From Manduca sexta (lineage: Eukaryota > Arthropoda > Insecta > Lepidoptera > Sphingidae), in contig NC_051130.1 of assembly GCF_014839805.1 (NCBI RefSeq), forward strand, positions 1,116,001-1,180,000: a DNA stretch of 64,000 nucleotides. The letters run 5' to 3'. The position numbers and the translations under genes were made by a program. Below, piece after piece: positions 50,199 through 59,890 of the stretch. Every line of letters begins with the position of its first letter. The stretch's first letter is position 1. The notes below the pieces were generated by a model that saw only the letters and a list, made by a program, of their open reading frames with translations, was not told the DNA's origin and did no database searches.

Positions 50199-50381
50199 CA
50201 GGGGCCTTATTCTCTATCCCGCACGTTATTTTAACAGTGCTTAACAAGCACATAACACAACGCGTCATGTTTAGGACGATAGAAATTTGATTTACAGAAT
50301 ACCATTCCACGCACATTTCTCGAAGATAACATGACACGGCCGCGTTACGCGTTTACACTATCATACAGAATAAGGGCCCTG
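50199..50381. mobile_element. Short TIR element (MITE-like)
   Basis: The ends 'caggggccttattct' (50199-50213) and 'agaataagggccctg' (50367-50381) are inverted repeats with one mismatch. Inside, 'aacgcgtcatgtt' and 'aacatgacacggccgcgtt' also pair partly, so the 183-bp element folds back on itself. It has no coding capacity. The CAGG-type terminus recalls hAT elements, but I could not find a matching 8-bp target duplication, so the superfamily is open. Confidence 0.7.
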
Positions 50382-50627
50382 TACATAATTTAAATAATAA
50401 GTGTACCGATTACCGGTTTACGTATAAAGTCGTTTAACTTTAGAAGGAAACCTTTACCTCGTTTTGGTATTCCTACCAGTCGATCTAAATAGGTGATACT
50501 TAAATACTTCTTAATTATTTTCCGAACAAATAAGAAGTATTACAGGATTGTGTTATAGGTTATAGAATTAAAAAACATAACATTCACATTGGCAGTGTAG
50601 TTTATTTTACAAATCGATAATTTATTT

Positions 50628-51127
50628 NNNNNNNNNNNNNNNNNNNNNNNNNNNNNNNNNNNNNNNNNNNNNNNNNNNNNNNNNNNNNNNNNNNNNNNNN
50701 NNNNNNNNNNNNNNNNNNNNNNNNNNNNNNNNNNNNNNNNNNNNNNNNNNNNNNNNNNNNNNNNNNNNNNNNNNNNNNNNNNNNNNNNNNNNNNNNNNNN
50801 NNNNNNNNNNNNNNNNNNNNNNNNNNNNNNNNNNNNNNNNNNNNNNNNNNNNNNNNNNNNNNNNNNNNNNNNNNNNNNNNNNNNNNNNNNNNNNNNNNNN
50901 NNNNNNNNNNNNNNNNNNNNNNNNNNNNNNNNNNNNNNNNNNNNNNNNNNNNNNNNNNNNNNNNNNNNNNNNNNNNNNNNNNNNNNNNNNNNNNNNNNNN
51001 NNNNNNNNNNNNNNNNNNNNNNNNNNNNNNNNNNNNNNNNNNNNNNNNNNNNNNNNNNNNNNNNNNNNNNNNNNNNNNNNNNNNNNNNNNNNNNNNNNNN
51101 NNNNNNNNNNNNNNNNNNNNNNNNNNN
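50628..51127. other. Assembly gap, 500 N
   Basis: This is a run of exactly 500 N. Base composition changes across it, from AT-rich repeat-laden DNA on the left to DNA with GC- and CpG-rich islands on the right. It removes the upstream context of the frame at 51180-51452. Confidence 0.99.
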
Positions 51128-51179
51128 GTTACGCGTTTAATTGTGTTGACCTTTCGGATGAGATCGGCGATGTTATGCG

Positions 51180-51452
51180 ATGACTCGGTGCTTGAGGTTT
51201 ACAATCGGTTCCGGTTGGAAATGGCTTTATTTGGGTGTTCGTCTTCGTGTGCGTTCGGAAGTGATCGGATGCGCTCGAAGCAAGGATCCAAAAGACACGA
51301 GAGGCGCGTCTGAATTAATTCCAGTTATGCAAGCGCCGATAAAAGGTCCGCCGCACCTTTGGTACACGCCGCGTCCCATCGCAAATGAAGGGCTCCTTGA
51401 GAATTCAAACGTTGTAGTTATCGAAACCAATTTATTTCATAATTATTTTTAA
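51180..51452 (+). CDS. 90-codon ATG open frame of unknown product, possible retrocopy 3' end
   Basis: The frame opens at ATG 51180 with an in-frame stop just upstream (51159-51161), so it does not extend into the gap. It encodes 90 residues with no stop and a protein-like composition; the second half is rich in P, E, N and hydrophobic residues. I recognise no domain. It stops at TAA 51450-51452. After 57 more bases comes an uninterrupted A27 tract, as expected for a retroposed transcript or LINE 3' end. An overlapping minus frame (51227-51430) is nearly as long, so strand is not settled by openness alone. It could be a retrocopy, a transposon end or a chance frame. Confidence 0.25.
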   Translation: MTRCLRFTIGSGWKWLYLGVRLRVRSEVIGCARSKDPKDTRGASELIPVMQAPIKGPPHLWYTPRPIANEGLLENSNVVVIETNLFHNYF

Positions 51453-51509
51453 AATTAATGCGTATTCGTAGCTCGCATAATATTGACACGCATATAATTC
51501 TGCAATAAT

Positions 51510-51536
51510 AAAAAAAAAAAAAAAAAAAAAAAAAAA
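51510..51536 (+). repeat. Uninterrupted A27 tract
   Basis: This is 27 consecutive A. It is the longest homopolymer in the window and lies 57 bases after the stop of the frame at 51180-51452. It could be the poly(A) tail of a recent retroinsertion. No target-site duplication can be checked because the left side is in the gap. Confidence 0.8.
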
Positions 51537-51945
51537 TCACTGAGAACAGCGAATAGAAGATTGTATTTATTTTAATGCGTTGTTAAAGACTATTTAAAGT
51601 CTTGTTTTTTAATAGTAAACCGCGTAATCACGAACACGAATACTAAAACCTAAATATACTTAGCAGTAACGGGAAATACGGAATGCAACGACAACAAACG
51701 GAAAAATCTTTTTTTAGTTCTACGTTAGAATGTTTTTCTGAAGGCGCGGAGGTTAATACTTCAACCACTGCGCTAAGATATAAACGCAATTATCACACCA
51801 CAATTCTTTGTTTTGAAATACATTTTTGAATTGGTGTTAAAAAAATTGCTCTCTCTCAAAGTGAGCGGTACATGGGTAATATCTTCGTGCAAGCGACCTG
51901 CTTAGCCGACTCTGTGCAAGCCTATTGCACAGAGTCGGCATAACA

Positions 51946-52194
51946 TTACGAACGCGATCCTAATTTGCCTTGTTTTTCACTTGCGTACCGATCCGAGGAT
52001 CCCACACTGCAATGGAATAGATGCCGCCAGGATGTTATTTCCAAATTATATTCTTTTATCGCGACGCTTCTAATCTGTGGACAGATAAGCTTTTGGTATG
52101 AGATTATGTGAAGGGCTTCGAGCCGGCGGCGTGGATTCCATCGCAGCGACGGTCGCGGTGACAACGCGGGCGCGGTTTGAGGTGTCCGGGTCAT
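51946..52194 (-). CDS. Candidate first coding exon or short ORF, minus strand, unidentified
   Basis: The ATG at 52194-52192 has the context 'gacaacATGa', close to the insect start consensus. An open frame of 82 codons follows to the stop at 51946. The N-terminal third is proline-, arginine- and threonine-rich ('MTRTPQTAPALSPRPSLR') and GC-rich; the remainder is AT-richer. No domain is recognisable. A TATA element lies about 175 bases upstream (52364-52370). If this is a spliced gene, a donor within the frame would end the exon, but the candidates (for example 'caa|gtgaaa' near 51975) are weak, and the rest of the gene would lie leftward, across the gap. It could equally be a chance frame in a GC-rich island. 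Confidence 0.2.
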   Translation of the reverse strand: MTRTPQTAPALSPRPSLRWNPRRRLEALHIISYQKLICPQIRSVAIKEYNLEITSWRHLFHCSVGSSDRYASEKQGKLGSRS

Positions 52195-52460
52195 GTTGTC
52201 AAATACTATTACTGAAAACGCAACACTGAATGCACTCGCAGCGGCGGTCACTGCGCACGGCGCTGACTGATAACTGATATTGGTATAATATATTGATAAC
52301 ACTACTAACGTATCTCATGGTTGGTTGTCTGCGCGGTTGTGCTGGAGCTGCTCGTCCGCGCGGTTATATACCGGCGCGGCTCGGCGCACGCCGCGAGGGT
52401 GCTCTCCACCGACATCTAAAGCGCTGCGTTTATTTGTCTATTGCGTCGCTACAACGCATT
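52100..52460. promoter_or_regulatory. GC- and CpG-rich island
   Basis: This patch is dense in CG dinucleotides (for example 'gagccggcggcgtggattcc' and 'ccggcgcggctcggcgcacg') inside otherwise AT-rich DNA, and it contains the TATA candidate and the ATG described above. In insects such patches mostly mark exons, 5' UTRs or regulatory DNA. No function is demonstrated. Confidence 0.4.
52364..52370 (-). promoter_or_regulatory. Candidate TATA box (TATATAA), minus strand
   Basis: On the minus strand the sequence is 'cggTATATAAccgcgcgg', a strong TATA element embedded in a GC- and CpG-rich stretch, so it is not simply part of an AT-rich run. A start site 25-30 bases downstream would fall near 52335-52345, and the first well-placed ATG is at 52194. 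Several TCAGT-like initiator motifs ('atcagttatcagtcagcg') occur nearer 52262-52280. On plus the same site reads as a weaker TATATA. Confidence 0.35.
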
Positions 52461-53019
52461 CGAACGTAGTTGAACAATCATGTGCACATTGCACGTGTTG
52501 ATTTATATTTTGTAGCATTGTGCTGGTAAACGGGTCATCATTTTTTTTATAATTTCCACGTCCCCTACAAACATCCATAATATTCCCGAGGTATTCTCGG
52601 GTGTGCCGCCCAGCTTTGTAGAAAAAAAGTGAAGTTGAAAGGAGAGGAAAAAGAACCTTACATTATAAAAATATAATTATTATAAATGAGTCAATTTAAA
52701 ATGTATAATTCACTATAATAATAATATGTGCGTGCCTTTATGAATTATGGGTATTAATTCCTAAAAGGTACTCTCATAATGATGAAATCTGCAGTATGAG
52801 ATCATACGGCCATTGAGGCGAGTTTAAAGAAACTCAAATCTCTGCGTTTAGAAACTCGTCAGCGTTTGAGTGTCCAATAGATTAGCGGGTTTATCCAAAT
52901 CGCGCATCGCAATGTAAATGTTGGGGAAGGAATTCAGAGTGCATATTCGAATGTTGTCTGAATTATTATATATTTAATTGTGGGTTTAATGTTTGGTATA
53001 TTTTACACGCGACCTTGTG

Positions 53020-53090
53020 TGTTCGGCGGCAGCGGCGCGGTGCGGCGGCGCGGTGCGGCGGCGCGGGTCGCTCGTCGGAGGATGGTACTG
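53020..53090. repeat. GC-rich short tandem repeat (gcggcggcgcggt)n
   Basis: A 'gcggcgcggtgcggcggcgc' motif is repeated imperfectly about three times. The plus frame 52980-53192 opens with GTG and owes its Arg/Ala-rich stretch to this repeat, so I do not call it a gene. Confidence 0.55.
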
Positions 53091-53199
53091 GTGAATTTTA
53101 ATTTTAATTACGCGTTAGTTCGACACCCGCGATTTATTGCGCTTGTAGTAATATGTGGTATTCAAGAGTTTTGTACAAGTCAATACTGTTAAGTTCTCC

Positions 53200-54950
53200 T
53201 ATTTGAAAAATTATTAAAGAAAAAGCGTTTAATTCACAAAGAATATGACTTGGTTTTGTGGACTACGTTGTCCTGTAAACAATAGCTACCTGTATCGTGT
53301 ATACGGCTATCAGTGTACTCGTATATCTTCCCCGTACAGTTCTAAAGTTTTCGTAAGTTTCGTTCCAATGTTGCGTGTAGTCACTGTAATTTAGTCTACC
53401 CCTTTTTGGTATGCGGTAGCCGTAGAGATATTGGGGTGGGAAGGTAATATAATATTTGTTGCTTAATTGCGGTGTGTAGTGTTTTGCGAATCGTTAGTAC
53501 GCGTCAGGCGCAAGGAGAGGGAGGGGGGTGGCGCGGGCGGTGCGCGCCGCCCACCACGTTATCCTGTAATGAGAGATCATCCGTCGCAGCTCTGTACAGA
53601 GATAGCTTCGAGATGCTAATCTACATGTCAAGCCATAACGACGTCGTGTCTGAACCAGTTAGAGCATGTCGCAACCTTATCATTATTACTGCGGAGACAT
53701 GAGGAACGCGAACGAGGATGTCTAAACTTCATACAAATTGTTAAGTAAATTATTGGGCAACAAACAAAAAACTAGTGAGTTATTGCAATCGATCCCAATT
53801 GAACCTGTTATGGTGTGATGGGATTTTTATGCACATGGGGCTATAGACTGAGTGGTAACAATATTGTGTAGCACCAGCCTTAAGACCTGTGGCGCGCCAG
53901 TTTTGTACTTACTCTTCGAGAATTATCAACGGAAGCTTGTATTGAAGTTTTATGTAGCTGTAGTAAAGAAGCCGTTTACTGTTTTTTAGACGGTCAAGGC
54001 AATCCTACAGTTTTCATTACTACATCATAGCCAGTTGTTGCGAATCGCTAGGTCGCGGGTCGTGTCGCAAAGGTTGCACGGAACTGTTCTGCGCAATAAA
54101 ACTAATGCGATGCCGAGCACCGAGCTTTGCTAACTATATAGTTATTTATTATACACTAATTTGGAAGCGAGCGATTTGTTTGCAACAATGAAAAGACCGA
54201 AGGTACAAACCTCGAACCGGCACGGTAAATCTAAAACATTGGAGGAATTGTTGTTGCATCGCTAACTTATAATCGCTATCGCTAACTTAATGAAAGGAAT
54301 GAGAATGCAAAGGTAGTAAGGAAATTATCGAGGCCTCACGAAAATTATTACATGTTTTGATCCGCCGATATTTTATTTATAAATTGATAAGGTATTGCAG
54401 ATCGAAATGTGGCTTAATTCCCTGAGAGTTGATACCTACGATATATTTTAGCGCTGAGTCGAGACTGAGTAAACGTTGTATGTATTTCTGTAGTAGCGTA
54501 ATGACCGCACAGCGGCGAGCACGCACGACATCTTCAGATCAATCTTGTGTTGCAACAGATATTTCCTTACACACCATTAAGTAATTGTCAGAAATTCATG
54601 GCAGTTACCACGTCAAGTTTATACGGAACGGGCCTTGACAGTTCATAGTAGCTTTTAATGGGCAAGGTTTGCTACGGATTATGATTTATATCGCGATGAC
54701 TGTGGCTGTACATAAAATTCAAAATCAATTTGAATCACTGGTTTCATTGGTCACTACTTCAGTAGCAGTGAACTCAGACCTCTAATAGTAGTTTGGATAT
54801 ATTTTTAGGACAAGATATAATTATGGGATTTTCAACTGATATACATTTTGCGGTATTTAGATAATAAAATGTGCCTGAAACAACTAATGTCTCTGCTTAC
54901 TCGTCGAGGAACAAATGGGAAAAACCATGTTGTTAACACAAAGCGCATCG
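53200..54950. other. Unassigned DNA with a small GC-rich hairpin
   Basis: At about 53523-53552, 'gagggaggggggtggcgcgg' is followed by 'gcggtgcgcgccgccc', in which 'gggcgg' and 'ccgccc' pair around 'tgcgcg'. The frame 53472-53702 opens with GTG and is not supported. No SINE-type repeats are obvious here, unlike the left half of the window. Confidence 0.35.
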
Positions 54951-54954
54951 CGCG

Positions 54955-55007
54955 TGACGTCACACTCGCGTTGCTTATAAAGGCAGTAATTGGCACAGCT
55001 CCACGTG
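54955..55007 (+). promoter_or_regulatory. Candidate core promoter: CRE, TATA box, E-box
   Basis: A perfect palindromic CRE, TGACGTCA (54955-54962), is followed 13 bases later by TATAAA (54976-54981) and then by CACGTG (55002-55007), close to where transcription from this TATA would begin. The surrounding 54945-55095 is CpG-rich. CRE plus TATA at this spacing is a common arrangement in inducible promoters, but no first exon is recognisable downstream, and overlapping frames on both strands (54832-55038 minus, 54848-55054 plus) carry no known domain. Confidence 0.35.
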
Positions 55008-55094
55008 CTTTTATTATGATTGTGCGCTGTTTACGCACAACGCGCGTTTACTAAAGTGCGTCACACTATGGCGCGGACGAGTCCCGCTCTGAGC

Positions 55095-58088
55095 GGTTGA
55101 TTGACTTCATGCACAGCGTCGCAGGTCTGAGACCCCTAGGGGAAGCGAAACTTATCAACATAATCATTTATCCAAGTGATAAATGCATCATAATTCATTA
55201 TTAAACTCGGAATCGAATTGAACTTTTTCTGTTTCCGTACGCTGTTACTCAGGAACCCGTCCATTACTACTACCTTATCAGTGCGTCGGATTTCAAACTG
55301 AACTACTCTGTAATTAAGTTTATAATTACATACTATATATACAAGTTGTGAGATGCGAGTGTCCTTGAAGCATGTTTGCTAACATTTCTCTAAACAAAGG
55401 AACATTCGAGACATACAACACATTTTAGGAATGAGAATGTCATTTATACCAAACACTTGAATTAAGATCAAGAGTCACATGACAATAGTCGGAGCTCTAC
55501 AACCTATAAAGATCGGTTTAAACGTTAAATAAATATCAACTTAGCAACAATTCAAGATGATATCACAATCAAGTTTAAAACTTATTAGACGATATTTAAG
55601 ACATATTATCAAAAAGCACGATGTGAGTAAAGGGCATCTAGACTGTAAGCATCTAAAGCCTTAAAAGCTTATGCGTGAATTTGCGAACGAGAAACCTTTA
55701 AGCTCAATAAACGAAGGGTTCGCGTCAAGCGCGAGCAGATCACAACACCAGAATAGTCTTGTGTTAGTTGATGAAATAGAACGTTTTATTCAAACTCAAC
55801 AAATATATGACATGATCGCGAATTCACTGAGATTCAGCACTTTCCATGGCTGTTGTGCCTAATACAAGAAGCCTAAAGTTAGATAACACAATGAGAAAAA
55901 TGTCACCGATATTTGTTCCGAAGTAAGGTGTCATTGGATAACAACTATTTCGTAGTTTCTTAATTCTCATATTATCATCTAAACTTGTTTTGTTTTTATT
56001 TTGGCATTAACCGCATACTTTTTATGATGTATACATTGAGTCGGACAGCGCATGTCTGCACATCATCGTCGATGTAGTAATCGGGAGACAATGAAATAAT
56101 CAACGCACTTGACATCCGGCGTTTTGAAAGAAAAATGTTGTACTATGAGTTATTTGTGGAAATGTCAACTTGCCCTTTACGTGCTCCCTGCGCCACTCGT
56201 CGTGTCATGTGGAAATGTTATGACACTCGACAGTTGACAGTCATCATTGGCGTCGCAGCTGGCTATGCTGCGGGCGCACAGACGCTCAAGTATTCATTTG
56301 TAAGCAGCTACATAGAAGCTAGTTTAGTGTTTACAGTGACGATAAAACGGTAATAATCTAATGGGGTAACTTTTACTCCTTTAAATTACTCTTAATGACA
56401 ATGTTTGCTGTCAGGGGGATGACATCAGTAAACTGTTTCGCATGTCTCTGCTGAATGTGTGTTAGCAAGTAATCACGCAATCAATTAGTAGATCGCAACA
56501 TCAATCACCTGCTCAGATTCATTATGTATGAACTTTGTATTGGGATTATAATATTTCACAACGTGCTTTTATTTGAATCAGTGCTGGCAGGTTCTTAATC
56601 ATTGTAAGCTCGCGTTGAATCGAGTAGGTGTTAGTGTGTTGTATTTCGCGTTGGAGTTGCATAATGTTATATTTATTTATATTGGCATAGAATGTGTTTA
56701 TAATTCCTTCGCAACTTCTTTTCAATAAGTTTGCGATTGTTTGTGGTCACCAGTTGTTCGGACAGGTCAATAGGAGATCTCAATGAGAAGGTAATTGCGT
56801 TGACCTACGCGAAGCTCCCGACAGGGCTCGGGCGGCGTCTTTCGTTACTTTTGTTCGCTAATGAATTAGTCAAAATATCGGATTACCGATTAATAATTAA
56901 TACTAACTTAATAACAACAGAATATACCTAATATTGTGCACAAAAATATGTTATTACCTACAGAAACAAGTACTCTGTTTCAATTGAAATACAGTACAAA
57001 ATTTATCGTCATTTGCAATATAATAAAAGATGCTTACTATGCTGATAATCCTCAAATAAAACTAAGTGATAGTCGAGCCAACCTACTGATTACTTTAACT
57101 ACAACCTCCTCCCTCCCTTGAACCTACTCGCAGAAGTCGATGTACAGCGCGAAGCTCCCTGGCGCGTCACTCACTGCGCGGCGCGGCGGCCGGGAGCGGA
57201 AGCATGGTATAATACAAAAGTTAGATTATAATACGTGATATAATTCTTATAACACTGAGTCATAAAAAAGATAGTTATGTGTTACAATATGTTCTACGGG
57301 AATATTAATATGTGAAGAACATTATAATCTTGCAAGGAAGCAATAAAATATTCCTAATGAGTAATTCATTAGTGTTTTGCCTCGTTGTCAGCTAAATAAT
57401 TTGATTAAATAAAGTAACTAAAATTACATTATTTAAAGGCATTGCTTAATAGTAGTAATGCCAAGAAGGAGAATGATAAATATTTGTTATTATAATAGGA
57501 AGTGGAGCGATGTGCTCGACACGTTTATGGAAGCAGTCGCCGCGGTGAGAACTTTATGGAGTTTTTACCAATAACGATTCGTGAGAACCTTTCACTTATT
57601 ATTATAATTACGATGCGGTGCAAGTGTTCCGAGTTCCGCGACTGTTCTCGACACTATGCAGAAACGTGACCTTCAACTACTACACCGTCTCTATAGACAT
57701 CTGCAGCATCTAATAACGCCACTTTAGCTATCAAAACCTGAAATATACCACGCTCCTTATAGTTACCACGCGCTTGTAGTTACAAGCACGAACTTTACTA
57801 AATAATCTATCTATACATAATATAAAACAAAGTCCTTAAAATCTGTCTATATGTGATAGATTTTCTCAAATACTTATAAACGATTTTGTGTATGGTTTTT
57901 ACTAAAAGATAGCGTAATACTTGAGGAAGATTTAGATTATTAGTACTTTATGGTTTTAAGTAAATTTTATGAAATATAACGATTACTGTTGAAGAGGTCG
58001 CGCGGTTGTAAAATATGCCGTGGGTCGGGATTTACGCGGGAAAACCTTGGTGACACTAATTTCCACGCGGCCGAAGTCGCACAGCTGG
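55095..58088. other. Unassigned DNA, possibly regulatory or intronic
   Basis: No gene is supported. A 63-codon ATG frame at 55671-55862 is the most protein-like short frame here but has no domain. A small GC-rich island at about 57147-57205 ('gcgcggcgcggcggccggga') stands out. Repeats are scarce. The plus frame 56135-56353 opens with ATG but has no recognisable product. Confidence 0.35.
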
Positions 58089-58339
58089 TATAGTCTGTTC
58101 AGAAAGAGAACCGTCGTGGGATTTGAGGTCGCTACTATGCTTAATTATCTCTTTTGTTTAGTTTTGGTATCTTTCTATACAAACATCCCTAAGAACGACA
58201 CGCAAGATCATTTATAACAAAGCAATACGACATGACAATGAGTTTAACATTTACCAAATGGCGGGGAAGGGTTACTATGTAAAATTCGAAATTTAGTTCA
58301 CTTTTCCGCCACGACGGTTCTCTTTCTGAACGGACTATA
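58089..58339. mobile_element. Short element with 31-bp terminal inverted repeats (MITE-like)
   Basis: The left arm 58089-58119 (starts 'tatagtctgttcagaaagag') and the right arm 58309-58339 (ends 'ctttctgaacggactata') are reverse complements at 30 of 31 positions. The 189-bp interior has no coding capacity. A TA dinucleotide borders each end in a way compatible with the TA target site of Tc1/mariner-type MITEs, but the TA could also be part of the repeat. The high arm identity suggests a fairly recent insertion or conserved folding. Confidence 0.75.
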
Positions 58340-59077
58340 AATAATATTATTTACAATACTATTTAAGTGGCTTGCATAAAGTATTATGAGTACATCCGTC
58401 AGAGTCTAGCACCTCTCATACTGTACCATGTCATTGCACTCGGCTCATTCGGCGCGCAAATATGTTGTAGTAATATTGTTTGTAGATATAACGGATTTAC
58501 ACGTTATTTACTTGAAACGCAAACATCGCGCTAAGTATTTCTCCTCACGGAGAGTATGTGGTCATCGTTTCCAATAAACATTCCATAAATTACCATTTAG
58601 GTAATTATAATATCTTATATCACATGCAACGTCCTTTCTAAAACTGCTGACCCGTTCACATAGGTCGTTACATGTATATCTTCATATCTTCTAAGTGAAG
58701 AAATATGTATTGTTTATGTATGTATATATTTTATATTATCTTTATAAAAGGAATATTTTTTATAAATTATACCCGATGGTATATAATTTATCCTTGTATT
58801 AAATATTATTATAACACGCTGCTTCACTAACAGATCACAATAAATGGAGAAGATAAGAGATTGACTCTTAGAGCGTAATCTCCTGAGTCACAAAGAAGTC
58901 ATACTAGAATCAAGAAGTAATCGTTTCATAGCAATTACATTACTCACTTAGAAAATTCCGTGAAGATGACGAACGACGACGAGTAGCGTGGGATAGAATT
59001 TTTAAACTATAAACAGAGAGGAATTCCGATTCCTCATGAATATCACCTTATGTGTGCTTGCGTTAGTTATGGAATAT

Positions 59078-59200
59078 TTCATCATCATCATCAACCAACA
59101 AAAGTCCACTGATGAACATAGACCTCCCTTAAGATTTCCAGACGGCCCTGTCGAAAGCGGCCTGCATCCAGCGTGTTCCTGCGACATTTATCTAGATGTC
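59078..59200 (+). repeat. LINE-derived fragment ('catcatcatcaacc ... gtccactgatgaacatag')
   Basis: It contains 'catcatcatcatcaaccaac', 'aaagtccactgatgaacata', 'gacctccc' and 'ctgcatccagcg'. This is the string I remember as a widespread lepidopteran LINE 3' region ('gtccactgctggacataggcc ... gcatccagcg'). The plus frame 59036-59236 is a shadow. Confidence 0.65.
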
Positions 59201-59441
59201 TGTACACCTTGCATATGTAAGTACAAGATTTGCTAAAATAATGTTACTTGGATTTAACGACGCTCTGCATTTATCGTATTGTTGGAGACAAAGAGTCAAA
59301 CGCGACATTCGACGACGAGGAAGCAACTCGCGACCTCGCGACAGACACGTGAGGTCTCGCTGACGATAAATACTCACAAAACAACACAAATACAAACAAA
59401 TGCATAACTAATGCGGCCATTGATAAAGAAGTCATGAGCGA

Positions 59442-59468
59442 GGGTCGCGGGCGGGGGTGCGGGCGGGG
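59442..59468 (+). promoter_or_regulatory. G-quadruplex-type motif in a GC-rich island
   Basis: Five runs of three or more G with loops of one to four bases (runs at 59442-59444, 59449-59451, 59453-59457, 59461-59463 and 59465-59468) meet the usual G4 sequence rule. The same bases form GC-box or KLF-like sites. It is unusual in this AT-rich genome and could mark a regulatory element. No transcript is evident. Confidence 0.4.
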
Positions 59469-59783
59469 CGCGTTGCGGCGGCAGATTGATGAGGTCGATC
59501 GGAGCCTTCCAGGTCACACGTCTGGTCTAGCACTAGTCTAGAACTGTGGCTAGGTTCGCGAACTATTTGATCTTATTCATGATTAGTTGTATTAATATTG
59601 AACAAGCAAATGTTAGTGAGTATGGATGGTGAGCGGTCACCACAGTTAATGAATAACCACGCAGAAAATTCACAAATGCCTTTTGTAATGTCTATAATCT
59701 ATAACTTACTTAATTCTTAAGAACTATGTACAAAATTCTACATTTCAGGAATAGTCTCTGTATTGAGTTGTGTGAAAATTATA

Positions 59784-59890
59784 TCCGCCTAGTTATAATA
59801 TATCTTCCACTGCTGGGCATTTTTAATTACTGAAAGGTTTTTGTCCACCCCACAGGTCAAAATATGAAGATTGGTATACTGTATAATGTT
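59784..59890 (-). repeat. tRNA-derived SINE (family A), decayed 3' fragment
   Basis: On plus, 'ttccactgctgggcat' is followed by 'tactgaaaggtttttgtcca' and 'attggtatact'-like text, matching the reverse complement of the SINE 3' half. The head is missing. Confidence 0.5.

Noticed and set aside
52980..53192. 70-codon Arg/Ala-rich frame as a gene start
   Set aside because: It begins with GTG and its distinctive stretch is only the translation of a GC-rich short tandem repeat.
59036..59236. 66-codon plus frame with Cys-rich end
   Set aside because: It coincides with a common LINE-derived fragment at 59078-59200.
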